Shown here piece after piece: positions 52,463-60,489 of a stretch of 64,000 nucleotides of DNA (position 1 is its first letter; each line of letters opens with the position of its first letter). The DNA comes from Streptomyces griseocarneus. Lineage in GTDB: Bacteria; Actinomycetota; Actinomycetes; Streptomycetales; Streptomycetaceae. Location of the stretch: NCBI RefSeq assembly GCF_014655595.1, contig NZ_BNBL01000002.1, positions 558,170-622,169 of the forward strand. The letters are read 5' to 3'. The position numbers were made by a program, and so were the translations under genes. The notes under the pieces are model-generated. The model saw nothing but the letters and a program-made list of their open reading frames with translations, ran no database searches and was not told where the DNA came from.

Positions 52463-52588
52463 CAGCTTAGGCGAGGGGGTGGCAGGAATTTTTCGACAGG
52501 TGTCACTTCGGCCACTGTCCCGGGTGTCCGTCGCGGTGCGAGGGTGTCCGTACGTGATCATCATTCGTGACGAAACGGGGATAAACCC

Positions 52589-53455
52589 ATGAACGTTACC
52601 GTTCTCGGCCTGGGCTCGATGGGGACGGCTCTGGCCGGCGCGTTCCTGGACGCGGGCCACGCGGCCACCGTCTGGAACCGCACGGCGGGCAAGGACGAGG
52701 CCCTCGTCGCCCGGGGCGCCGCGAGGGCGGCGACCGCCGCCGACGCCGTCGGGGCGAGCCCGCTCGTGGTCGTCTGCCTCTCCGACTACGACGCCGTGCG
52801 CCACCTCCTCGACCCGCTCACGGGCGAACTGCGCGGCCGCACCCTGGTGAACCTGACCTCCGGCTCGCCCGAGCAGGCCCGCGAGAGCGCGGCCTGGGCC
52901 GCCTCCCACGGCATCGACTACCTCGACGGCGCGATCATGTCGACCCCGCCCGGCATCGGCAGCTCCGCGATCATGCTGCTCTACAGCGGTTCGCCGAAGG
53001 CGTTCGCCGAGCACCGCGAGGTCCTGGCGAGCCTGGGCGACCCGGTCGACCTCGGCGACGACCCGGGCGTGGCCTCCCTCTACGACACCGCACTCCTCGG
53101 CATGATGTGGGCCACCCTCGCCGGCTGGCTGCAGGGCGTGGCGCTCACCGGCGCCGACGACGTCGACGCGAGGACGTTCACCCCGGTCGCGCTCCGCTGG
53201 ACGGCCGCCGTCAACACCTTCATGTCCACCTACGCCCCGCAGATCGACGCCGGCGTCTACCCCGGCGACGACGCGACCCTCGACGTCCATCTCGGCGCCA
53301 TCGAGCACCTCCTCCACGCCGGCGCCGCACGAGGCCTGGACACCCGGCTGCCTCAGCTGCTCAAGGACGCCATCGAAGGCGCGGTCGCGGCCGGCCACGG
53401 CGGCGACAGCTACGCCCGCCTGATCGAGGGGGTCCGCGTGCCGCACGGCGCGTGA
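52589..53455 (+). CDS. NADPH-dependent imine reductase
   Basis: 288 residues of the 6-phosphogluconate/beta-hydroxyacid dehydrogenase fold. VTVLGLGSMGTALAGAFL is the cofactor loop; VWNRTAGK (Arg) fits NADPH. The C-terminal dimerisation helix has LGDDPGVASLYDTALLGMMW, the long L-G-x-x-x-G-x-A-x-x-Y-D-x-A-x-L motif used to recognise imine reductases. It reduces cyclic or exocyclic C=N bonds; natural substrate unknown. Preceded by the likely GlxA-controlled promoter. Confidence 0.9.
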   Translation: MNVTVLGLGSMGTALAGAFLDAGHAATVWNRTAGKDEALVARGAARAATAADAVGASPLVVVCLSDYDAVRHLLDPLTGELRGRTLVNLTSGSPEQARESAAWAASHGIDYLDGAIMSTPPGIGSSAIMLLYSGSPKAFAEHREVLASLGDPVDLGDDPGVASLYDTALLGMMWATLAGWLQGVALTGADDVDARTFTPVALRWTAAVNTFMSTYAPQIDAGVYPGDDATLDVHLGAIEHLLHAGAARGLDTRLPQLLKDAIEGAVAAGHGGDSYARLIEGVRVPHGA

Positions 53456-53546
53456 CCGCCCGCCGTGGGGCCTGAGGGAGTTGAGTTACCGCTCATAGAT
53501 CATTCTGTGCATCAGTTGTCACATACGTGCAGCAAGATGACACCCT

Positions 53547-54146
53547 GTGATCGATCCTCAGCACCACCAGGCTCCACAGCAGCCCTACGCTCCACAGCCC
53601 CCGTACTCGCACCCCTACCAGCAGGCACATCCGTACCAGCAGGCGCAGGCGCATCCGTACCAGCAGGGGCATGCACATCCCTACCAGCAGGCACATCCGT
53701 ACCTTCAGCAGCCGCAGCAGCCCCCTCAGCCCCCCGCCGCCCCCCGGGAGGTCGGCGACGAGCGCCGCATGCTCTTCGCCGGGATCGACGCCCTGATCAC
53801 CTGCTTCGGCGGTTTCGGCCTCGCCATGCAGCTCGCGGAGGACAAGACCACGGGCACCTACTGGACCTACGTCGCCATCTGTTTCTTCGGCGTGTCCTTC
53901 GTCCACCACGTGCTGGGAGCCGTGCTGTTCCGGACCACCGTGGGCAAGTTCCTGCTCATGACGCGCGTGGTGCGCGCGGACGACGCGGGGCGGCCGCGCT
54001 TCTGGCAGGCGGTGCGCCGCTGGCTCCTCGGCCTGACGTGGCTTCCGATGCAGCCGATATTGGGGATTTTCGGCGATGACGGCGACCCCTACGAGGACGG
54101 CTGCGGGCTGCGGTACGTCCACAGCCGGGACCTGCGCCGCCGCTAG
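53547..54146 (+). CDS. RDD-family membrane protein with His-Pro-Tyr-Gln repeats
   Basis: 199 residues. The N-terminal 65 are made of repeats of H-P-Y-Q-Q-A/G (53609-53703 in DNA, roughly 18-21 base units). An RDD-like pair of helices follows (MLFAGIDALITCFGGFGLAMQ and YVAICFFGVSFVHHVLGAVLF), with TTVGKFLLMTRVV in the position of the RDD conserved segment. The C-terminus, RRWLLGLTWLPMQPILGIF, may be a third. Role unclear. GTG start at 53547. Confidence 0.85.
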   Translation: MIDPQHHQAPQQPYAPQPPYSHPYQQAHPYQQAQAHPYQQGHAHPYQQAHPYLQQPQQPPQPPAAPREVGDERRMLFAGIDALITCFGGFGLAMQLAEDKTTGTYWTYVAICFFGVSFVHHVLGAVLFRTTVGKFLLMTRVVRADDAGRPRFWQAVRRWLLGLTWLPMQPILGIFGDDGDPYEDGCGLRYVHSRDLRRR

Positions 54147-54195
54147 GTACGGCCAGGGCGCACCCGAGGAGGAGGCCGGGTGCGCCGACGCCCGG

Positions 54196-54468
54196 TCAGC
54201 AGCCCGGCGCTTCGTCCACCGCCTTGCGCAGGAGCTCCGTGACGGCCGCCGCCGACTCCCGGCCCCGGTCGTCCAGCGGGCCGGCGACCGCCGCGTCCAG
54301 GGCCGCGGCGGCGGCCTCGAGCAGCCCGGTGGGGACCTCGACCGTGCGCAGCAGCGCCACGAGGGCGGTGGCGACGTCGGCGGAGGAGGCGCTGGAGCTC
54401 GGAATGAGGGCCTCGAGGCCCCGGCCGAGGGCACGGTCGCGGGGCGGCTGGGCGGGTGCTGTGGTCAC
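54196..54468 (-). CDS. Small protein with a ParB-like N-terminal motif
   Basis: 90 residues from a GTG at 54468 (an ATG at 54486 would add six). DRALGRGLEALIPSSSASSA resembles the ParA-contacting N-terminus of ParB (G-L-G-R-G-L-x-A-L-I-P). The remainder is a helical, Ala/Leu-rich segment (VATALVALLRTVEVPTGLLEAAAAALDAAV) with no helix-turn-helix. No ParA or parS site nearby. It could be a decoy or partner of ParA, or chance resemblance. Confidence 0.62.
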   Translation of the reverse strand: MTTAPAQPPRDRALGRGLEALIPSSSASSADVATALVALLRTVEVPTGLLEAAAAALDAAVAGPLDDRGRESAAAVTELLRKAVDEAPGC

Positions 54469-54729
54469 GCGGGCAGTCTGCCGCATCGGCGGGCGTACCC
54501 GTTACCGGCCGCCCCGGGCCCCGGCTTCCCGGCACACCGCCGGGTCGCGGCGCCGTCCTGTGCACTCCGGTTGACGTCCGGCCAGGTCCCCTCACGCGCG
54601 TGAGGTTCGAACCCGCCCGCGCGGGAGGGGTGGGGAACCCCGCTCCCACGCGCCCGGGGCATCGGCTACCGACGGCGTGGTTCCGAGCCCACTATCAGGG
54701 CAAACGCTCAAAACGAGAGAGGGAACCCC

Positions 54730-55038
54730 GTGAAATCGAGGAACTTCCGCCTCGCTCCGGCGGTGGCGGTGGCCACCGCGGGACTGCTGTTCGCCGGCAC
54801 GGCGGGAACGGCCGTAGCGGCTCCGTCGGAGGAGACCCCCAATGCGACGAGCAGCGCCGTGAGCGAGGAGGTGAAGGGCGACTGGAAGCCGGGCGCCTGG
54901 TACGACGACGAGGCGGCCTGCAAGAAGGCCGGCGAGCAGGGCAAGCAGGACCACAAGTGGAGCGAGTACCGCTGCAAGCGGGAGGAAAGGCACACCGGCC
55001 AGTACGACTACCAGTGGCACCTGTACTACCACCGCTGA
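54730..55038 (+). CDS. Small secreted Trp/Tyr-rich protein
   Basis: 102 residues with a signal peptide (FRLAPAVAVATAGLLFAGTAGTAVA) and a mature region with two Cys (AACKKAG and YRCKREE) and many aromatics (WKPGAWYDDE, QYDYQWHLYYHR). GTG start preceded by GAGAGGGAA. The family is not recognised. A terminator follows, so it is monocistronic. Confidence 0.82.
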   Translation: MKSRNFRLAPAVAVATAGLLFAGTAGTAVAAPSEETPNATSSAVSEEVKGDWKPGAWYDDEAACKKAGEQGKQDHKWSEYRCKREERHTGQYDYQWHLYYHR

Positions 55039-55056
55039 AGAACGCGCAGACACCAC

Positions 55057-55092
55057 CCCGTGCCCTCCGGACGACCAGCCGGAGGGCACGGG
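55057..55092 (+). terminator. Hairpin after the small secreted protein gene
   Basis: CCCGTGCCCTCCGG and CCGGAGGGCACGGG pair perfectly (14 bp) around ACGACCAG, 19 bases after the stop. Confidence 0.85.
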
Positions 55093-55241
55093 CAGGCGGT
55101 GCCACCCGAAAGCCTGTTCGTCCCCAGATATGTCTTTCTCCCCCTTCGATCACCTTCGAAGGCTCTGGCCACGCTATGGGCGCGACGTCCAGGCTGATGT
55201 CCACGGCATCAGCCGGCCTTCCCAACGAAGAGGGAGAGAAC

Positions 55242-55616
55242 ATGATGTTTCGAGGATCATCCGAGACCGAGCCCGCCCGCCGTGGTCGTCGGCTCGGCCT
55301 GGCAGCCGTCGTACTGGCCGGTGCCCTGGCCGCTTCGGTGGCCGCGCCTGCGAGCGTCGCCGCTCCGGCGAGCGCCGCTCCGGTGAAGATCAACGCCTGC
55401 GGCTGGAACCCGGGCGCCAACGGTGAGCGTGCCTACTACGAGCACTGTGCCTCCAACACCAACGTCTGGATCCAGGTCAAGCGCTGGCCGCGGTCCAACT
55501 ACCACCGCTGCGTCGGGCCGGGCCGCACCAACCTGGACTTCGATGCCACGGGAGCCTGGTACGACAGCAACTACCAGGGCGGTCTGTGCTCCCACCCCGG
55601 GGACACCGGCCCCTGA
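55242..55616 (+). CDS. Small secreted Cys-rich protein
   Basis: 124 residues with a signal peptide (LGLAAVVLAGALAASVAAPASVAA) and a short mature part with four Cys: INACGWNPG, YEHCASNTN, NYHRCVGPG and GGLCSHPG. The aromatic and Cys pattern is like that of small secreted proteins of unknown function. GGGAGAGAAC precedes the ATG. Two hairpins follow the gene. Confidence 0.82.
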   Translation: MMFRGSSETEPARRGRRLGLAAVVLAGALAASVAAPASVAAPASAAPVKINACGWNPGANGERAYYEHCASNTNVWIQVKRWPRSNYHRCVGPGRTNLDFDATGAWYDSNYQGGLCSHPGDTGP

Positions 55617-55651
55617 TCCGCGCCCCGCGGGACGCACGAGCCGCGCGGCCT

Positions 55652-55685
55652 GCCCGCCGCCTGCCGTCAGTGGCGGGCGGCGGGC
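55652..55685. terminator. GC-rich hairpin downstream of the Cys-rich protein gene
   Basis: GCCCGCCGCC pairs with GGCGGCGGGC around a 14-base loop, 35 bases after the stop. Confidence 0.6.
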
Positions 55686-55700
55686 AGGGCCGCCGGGGGG

Positions 55701-55729
55701 CATGGGCCGCCAGGGGGGGGCGGCCCATG
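55701..55729. terminator. Second hairpin between convergent genes
   Basis: CATGGGCCGCC and GGCGGCCCATG form a perfect 11-bp stem with a G-rich loop, just before the end of the leftward gene at 55733. Confidence 0.7.
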
Positions 55730-55732
55730 GGC

Positions 55733-56071
55733 TTACGGATGGAGCGCGGCCCAGGTGTTGGGGCCGATGATCCCGTCGTTGGCGATGCCGAAGGACAGCT
55801 GGAAGTCCTTGACGGTGGCGAGGGTCGTGGGTCCGAACTTGTTGTCGATCTCGACGTTGCGGTAGCCGTAGACCTTGTTGAGGACGCACTGCGCGTGGCC
55901 GACGGCGTCGTTGGCGCTGCCCTTGGCGATCTGGGGGTGTCCGCCGCTGTAGGGGCACAGGCGCCATTCGCCGCTGCCCGCGTCGATGGCGTCGGCGGTG
56001 GTGGGCGCGAGGGCGATCGCGCCGGCGGCCAGCGCCGTGGCGAGGAGGACGGGGAGCCGGCGTACGGGCAT
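55733..56071 (-). CDS. Small secreted peptidoglycan-binding-like protein (second copy type)
   Basis: 112 residues with a signal peptide (LPVLLATALAAGAIALAPTTADA) and the pattern QIAKGSANDAVGHAQCVLNKVY, NKFGPTTLATVKDFQ, IANDGIIGPNTWAALHP, a PG_binding_1-like domain. It aligns along its length with the protein at 50050 (same order of repeats and of the final W-A/H-A-L). Two Cys. It is last in a leftward run of three small secreted protein genes. Confidence 0.88.
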   Translation of the reverse strand: MPVRRLPVLLATALAAGAIALAPTTADAIDAGSGEWRLCPYSGGHPQIAKGSANDAVGHAQCVLNKVYGYRNVEIDNKFGPTTLATVKDFQLSFGIANDGIIGPNTWAALHP

Positions 56072-56128
56072 GAGGGTCTCCTGGACGTGGGGAAAGGTGA
56101 CGGAGGCGAGCCAGGGGCAGGGCGGGCG

Positions 56129-56587
56129 TCAGACCCAGGGGCAGCGCGGCAGCCCGGGGAACGGGTGCTGGGGCGCCTGGACGACCCGTGCGGGCACGAC
56201 GCCCCAGCCCTTGATCCGGGGCATCTTCACGACCTCGTCGCCTTGCGTGTAGTACCAGACGCGGGTCTGGCCCTCGGGGGCCTCGCCCTCCGTCCAGCAG
56301 GTGAACCAGCTCGGCGAGAGCTTGAGGCGGCCGGTCACCGGGGCGTCGTAGGCCGACCGGCCCAGCACGTCCGAGGGGAGGTTGTCGCAGTACAGGTCCT
56401 GCTGGAAGACGTTGCCGAGGCTGTCCCGGTGCGACTGCCCCGGGCGCAGCTTGCATACGGCCGTGGTCCCGGCGGTCCGGGGGGTTCCCGCCGTGGCGGC
56501 GGGGGCGGCGGCCGTGAGCAGGCTCATGGCCAGCGCGGCGGCCGTGCGGGCCCTGCGGCGGCGGGGGGTGGGCGATGAGGCGCGCAT
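56129..56587 (-). CDS. Small secreted protein, tandem paralogue A
   Basis: 152 residues with an Arg-rich N-region and a signal peptide (AAALAMSLLTAAAPAATA), then a domain with VCKLRPGQ, LYCDNLPS, LKLSPSWFTCWTEG, VWYYTQGDEV, KGWGVVPARVVQAPQHPFPGLPRC. It shares this pattern with the gene immediately upstream and is a tandem duplicate. ATG 56587 follows GAGGAG that lies inside the upstream gene's end; the two overlap by no coding base but are coupled. Confidence 0.88.
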   Translation of the reverse strand: MRASSPTPRRRRARTAAALAMSLLTAAAPAATAGTPRTAGTTAVCKLRPGQSHRDSLGNVFQQDLYCDNLPSDVLGRSAYDAPVTGRLKLSPSWFTCWTEGEAPEGQTRVWYYTQGDEVVKMPRIKGWGVVPARVVQAPQHPFPGLPRCPWV

Positions 56588-56588
56588 G

Positions 56589-57101
56589 TCACTCCTCACC
56601 CCACCGGCAGCGGGGCAGGCCCGGAACGGGGTGCTGCGTGACCTTGAGCGCCGAGGAGTGGAGGTAACCCCAGCCCTTGGTCTGCTTGTTGCCGGTGACC
56701 GTGTCGGCCTGCGTGTAGTACCAGATGTCGCTGCCCTTGAGCGGGGTGCCGGGCTTCCAGCACACGAACCAGCTCGGCGAGAACAGCATCTGCCCGTTCA
56801 CCGGGCTCTGCGTCGTCGACTGGACGCGGGTGTTGTCCAGGTCGTGCGAGCAGACCATGTCCCCGGTGTAGAGCATGGACGTCCAGTCCTTGTGCTTCTG
56901 CGCGGGGCGCGCCAGGCACTCGCCCGCGCCTGCGTCCGGGGCTGTGGCCGTGGCTGCGGACGCCGGGGGACCGACGGGCAGCAGCACACTGCCGCCGGCG
57001 ACGGCGGTGACGGCGGCGGCGAGGGCGGCTGCCCTCCGGCGTCTCCCCGTGACAGGCGGGCGGGTTCTTCGCCGCGCGAGGCGGGGCGGGATCACAGGCA
57101 T
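56589..57101 (-). CDS. Small secreted protein, tandem paralogue B
   Basis: 170 residues with a twin-Arg-rich N-region and a signal peptide (RAAALAAAVTAVAGGSVLLPVGPPASA). The mature part has ECLARPAQ, MVCSHDLD, LFSPSWFVCWKPG, IWYYTQADTV and KGWGYLHSSALKVTQHPVPGLPRC, aligned with paralogue A. Six or so Cys suggest disulfides outside the cell. AAAGGCACC precedes ATG 57101. Function unknown. Confidence 0.88.
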   Translation of the reverse strand: MPVIPPRLARRRTRPPVTGRRRRAAALAAAVTAVAGGSVLLPVGPPASAATATAPDAGAGECLARPAQKHKDWTSMLYTGDMVCSHDLDNTRVQSTTQSPVNGQMLFSPSWFVCWKPGTPLKGSDIWYYTQADTVTGNKQTKGWGYLHSSALKVTQHPVPGLPRCRWGEE

Positions 57102-57294
57102 GGCGGTGCCTTTCTGCTTCTTCTTCCTTGTCCGCTGTGGCCCGGGTACGGCCCGAAGGCCTCCGATGCTGGCAGCGGCGCCTGACACCCGGCTGACGAC
57201 GGGAAGAGGCCGGCGAACGGTGGCCGGACAGCCGGTTGTGACGTCACTCTCCATCGCCGCCATGGCCCGCGCGGGCGATCGTAAGGTGGCCCAC

Positions 57295-58024
57295 GTGAAG
57301 AGACACATCGCGTTCGAAGGACTGCACAACTTCCGGGATCTGGGCGGCTACCGGGCGGCCGACGGCCGAACGGTGCGCTGGGGCCGGCTGTTCCGCTCCG
57401 ACTCGCTGGGCAAGTTGCGGGGCCGGGACACGGACCGCTTCTCCGCCCTGGGCATCCGCACCGTGATCGACCTCCGGTATCCCTGGGAGATCGAACGCAG
57501 CGGCCGCGTACCGTCCCACCAGGGGCTGGCCTACCACAACCTGAGCATCGAGCACCGGCCGTACGACCAGGCGGGCCTGGACCCGGACGTCGAGCCCGGG
57601 CGGTTCCTGGCCGACAAGTACACCGAGGTCGCCCACGACGGCGTCAAGGAGATCCGGCGCGCGCTGGAGGTCATCGCCGACGACACCGCTCCGCTGGTGT
57701 TCCACTGCCACTCCGGCAAGGACCGCACCGGCCTGCTGGCCATGCTGGTCCTCGCCCTCCTCGGGGTGCACGAGGACGACATCGTCGCCGACTTCGCCCT
57801 GACCGAGCTGGCCACCGAACGCCTGGTCGCCGACTGGCACGCCAATCACCCCGACCTGACCCTCAGATGGCCCGCCTACGGCCGCGCCCCCCGCCGAGAT
57901 CATGCGGCTCTTCCTGGCCGACCTGACCACGCGGTACGGATCGGTGCACGGCTACGCCGCCGAACAACTCGGCGTCGGCGACGACCTGGTGGGCGCGCTT
58001 CGCACACAGCTCCTGCAGCCCTGA
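57295..58024 (+). pseudogene. Tyrosine phosphatase with an apparent +1 frameshift
   Basis: Reading from GTG 57295 (AAGGTGG upstream) gives a standard Tyr phosphatase (PTP, PF13350-like): FEGLHNFRDLGGYR, GRLFRSDSLGKL, IRTVIDLRYPWEIERSG and VFHCHSGKDRTGLLAMLVLALLG (P-loop H-C-x-x-G-x-x-R). After WPAYGRAP the reading frame becomes Arg-rich and unlike the family, while the next frame continues AEIMRLFLADLTTRYGSVHGYAAEQLG to a stop at 58022-58024. The break is in a C6 run (57887-57892); deleting one C restores the family's C-terminus. It is either a sequencing error, a phase variant or a real pseudogene. The catalytic domain before it is intact. Confidence 0.85.
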
Positions 58025-58045
58025 GCCCGTCCCGCGCCCGGGGGC

Positions 58046-58945
58046 TCAGCCCTCTCCCAGCACCGCCCTGATCACGTGCCGGGCGTTGTTCGCCATCGCC
58101 CGGTTCGTCTTCCGGTAGTACGGCAGCGCGATCAGCGCCTGCGAGAGCGTCCGCCCCCGGCCGCGGTTCCAGGTCGCGTCGTCCACGCCGAGCGCGTCGC
58201 GGAACACCTGCCGCGCATCGGCCGGCAGCAGATTCCACGCCGGGAACAGATCGCAGGCCGGGTCGCCCACCCCCATGCACCCGAAGTCGATCACCGAGGT
58301 CAGCCTGCCGCCGGCCACCAGCAGATTGCCCGGCATCAGATCGGCGTGCAGCCACACCGGCGGCCCGTCCCAGCCGGGGGCCCGCAGCGCGTCCTCCCAT
58401 ACGGCGGTCACGGCATCACAGTCGACGTCCTCCTGCGGGATCCGGCGCAGCTCCTCGATCGCCGCGCGGGTGTCCGCGTCGAGCGAGGCGAGCGGCCCGC
58501 CGCGGTGGGCCGTCGGCGCCCCCGGCAGGGTGATGCTCCGCATCGCCGCCACGAACCCGGCCAGATCCCCGGCCAGCGGTACGGGCTCGCTCAGCGCCCC
58601 AGCCTCGGGGTTCTCCCCTCCCCGCCACCGGTACACCGACCACGGCCACGGATACCCCTCGGCGGGCTCCCCGGCCCCCAGCACCTCGGGGATGGCCGTG
58701 GCCAGCAGGGGCGCGAGGCGAGGCAGCCACTCCCGCTCCATCGAGACGTCCTCGGCCCCGCCCTTCACCAGCGGCAGCCGCACGACCATGTCGTCGCCCA
58801 GCCGGTACATGCCGTTGACCGTGCCGCCGGACGGAAACCGCTCCACCGCCAGCCCCGCCCACCGGGGGAACTGCCCGGCGACCAGCCGCCGTACGAGGGC
58901 GTCGTCGACGGGGTGCTGTCCGGGATGCAGGTGTCCAGTGCTCAT
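58046..58945 (-). CDS. Aminoglycoside phosphotransferase-like kinase
   Basis: 299 residues of the APH/choline kinase fold: FPSGGTVNGMYRLGDDMVVRLPLVKG (nucleotide region), PVWLHADLMPGNLLVAGG (catalytic His-x-Asp-x-x-x-x-Asn) and SVIDFGCMGVGDPACDL (DFG-like). A typical member; it may phosphorylate an aminoglycoside or a small-molecule alcohol or amine. The neighbours do not indicate a substrate. Confidence 0.9.
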   Translation of the reverse strand: MSTGHLHPGQHPVDDALVRRLVAGQFPRWAGLAVERFPSGGTVNGMYRLGDDMVVRLPLVKGGAEDVSMEREWLPRLAPLLATAIPEVLGAGEPAEGYPWPWSVYRWRGGENPEAGALSEPVPLAGDLAGFVAAMRSITLPGAPTAHRGGPLASLDADTRAAIEELRRIPQEDVDCDAVTAVWEDALRAPGWDGPPVWLHADLMPGNLLVAGGRLTSVIDFGCMGVGDPACDLFPAWNLLPADARQVFRDALGVDDATWNRGRGRTLSQALIALPYYRKTNRAMANNARHVIRAVLGEG

Positions 58946-59049
58946 GGGCCGCCATCCGATCGCCGGACGCCGGCAACCGTCAAACGCTTTTACCGGCCGG
59001 CACCGCGGCCGTGGTCACGGGGGCCGGTCACCGAACGGCGTCGCGCGGA

Positions 59050-59916
59050 TCAGCACTGGCTGAGGACCAGCTCGAGCTTGTTCTTCTCGGCCTGGGTGAC
59101 GCTGAGCCCGTAGTAGTCCTTCACCCCGATCCAGGCGCGGCTGTAGGGGCACTCGTGGCCCTGGGGCAGCCACTTGTCCGGCATCTTGTCACCCTTGTCG
59201 CGGTTGCTCCACGTGGAGACCGCGATGAGCTGTGGGGAGCCGCTGAGGTCGTTGGCGAACGCGCGGCGCTTGTACTCCGGCCAGTCACGGGCTCCCGAGC
59301 CCCATGCGACCCTGAGCGGCACGATGTGATCGATGTCGACGCGCAGCGGGTTGGTGAGCGTCATGTTGTCGTAGGCGCTGTGCCAGCTTCCGCCGACGAC
59401 CTTGCAGCTGCCCCGCAGGGTGACCGGGACATCGGACAGGGCCTTGAGGGCGAGCTCACGGGTCGAGCACTTGTCGGCACCGTGCAGGACCCAGCAGCTC
59501 TTGCCGCCGAACTGGGTCCGGTCGAAACCCTTGCTGTCGAACGGCCGGACCTCCAGCTCCCGGAGCATGCGCGTGGCGTCGTCCAGGTCGGGCATGTTCC
59601 GGGGCCACTTGACGGTGGGGGCACGGAGCGCCTTGCGGGCGCGCGGGCCACCTGGGCCGCCATCCGTTCCGGCCGTACCGACCCCGAGCTGGTGCACCCC
59701 GCCCTGGCCCGAATCGGACGGCGGGAGCCGGTCCTCCTCGGGTCCCTCGCAGTCGAGCTCGTCGAAGTTCTGCGGCGGACTGTGCTGCCGGCCGGTGTGC
59801 GAGCCGGGACGCGACGTCTCCGCGCCGGACGCAGCGCCCGGGAACAACGCTGCCGGCAGCACGGTGCCGACAAGGGCGGAGGCTATGACCAGGCCTCGGT
59901 ACGGGTACGGGGGCAT
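59050..59916 (-). CDS. Secreted HNH endonuclease
   Basis: 288 residues with a signal-type N-terminus (YRGLVIASALVGTVLPAALFPGAASG), a spacer of about 70 residues, and a C-terminal nuclease of the DUF1524/HNH kind: YDNMTLTNPLRVDIDHIVPLRVAWGSGA (catalytic His), FANDLSGSPQLIAVSTWSNRDKGDKMPDKWLP and CPYSRAWIGVKDYYGL. It is a predicted extracellular nuclease, of the sort used in nutrition or competition. AAGGAAA precedes ATG 59916. Confidence 0.9.
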   Translation of the reverse strand: MPPYPYRGLVIASALVGTVLPAALFPGAASGAETSRPGSHTGRQHSPPQNFDELDCEGPEEDRLPPSDSGQGGVHQLGVGTAGTDGGPGGPRARKALRAPTVKWPRNMPDLDDATRMLRELEVRPFDSKGFDRTQFGGKSCWVLHGADKCSTRELALKALSDVPVTLRGSCKVVGGSWHSAYDNMTLTNPLRVDIDHIVPLRVAWGSGARDWPEYKRRAFANDLSGSPQLIAVSTWSNRDKGDKMPDKWLPQGHECPYSRAWIGVKDYYGLSVTQAEKNKLELVLSQC

Positions 59917-60118
59917 GAGGATTTCCTTCGACGGTGTGCCGTGACGCCCCGCGCGGGCGACAAGCTGAACGCGAGGACGATCGCCTTCGGAAAGGCCGTG
60001 CTGACGAGCATGACCCGGCTGATCCGGCCACGCAGTAGCAGGGCGTCCGTTCGGGCAACCGTGCGACACGTTCCACCCGCTCGGCCCAATGCCCCGGGCC
60101 GAGCGGCAGCATCGCCGC

Positions 60119-60397
60119 CTAGACGCTCGTGAGATCCACCCACACCCACGGTGCGTGGTGCCAGGAGCGTACTTCGCCGATGACCAGCTCGAGGGTCGTT
60201 CCCACGGGCGGGAGGTCCTGGGCCAGCCTCGCGACTCCCGGCTCGCCGCGGCGGCGGATGGTGTCCAGTGACGCGCCGACCGTCTCGTATGCGTCGAGCT
60301 TCGCCGTGATGCCCCATGGCTGATGACTGGTGATGGTCGCCCGGACGGTTTCGCCCGCGCGAAGTTCGCTGAGGGGGCGCTTCGGTTCGTCTGACAT
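60119..60397 (-). CDS. Small S1-like/OB-fold protein
   Basis: 92 residues. GETVRATITSHQPWGITAKLDAYETVGASLD and LPPVGTTLELVIGEVRSWHHAPWVWVDLTSV give the alternating strand pattern of an S1-like OB fold, often a nucleic-acid binder. No catalytic residues. The ATG has GAGATGATG upstream. Not named. Confidence 0.75.
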   Translation of the reverse strand: MSDEPKRPLSELRAGETVRATITSHQPWGITAKLDAYETVGASLDTIRRRGEPGVARLAQDLPPVGTTLELVIGEVRSWHHAPWVWVDLTSV

Positions 60398-60489
60398 GAC
60401 AGCATCATCTCCCGGTCATCAGGGGCAGTGCCGCCCCGGCCGGAGACGGCGGCACCAGGGCGGCATACAGGTCGGCATTCAGGGTGGCG

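Noticed and set aside
58046..58945. Aminoglycoside resistance gene
   Set aside because: The APH fold is broad and there is no resistance or aminoglycoside cluster near it, so only the fold is claimed.
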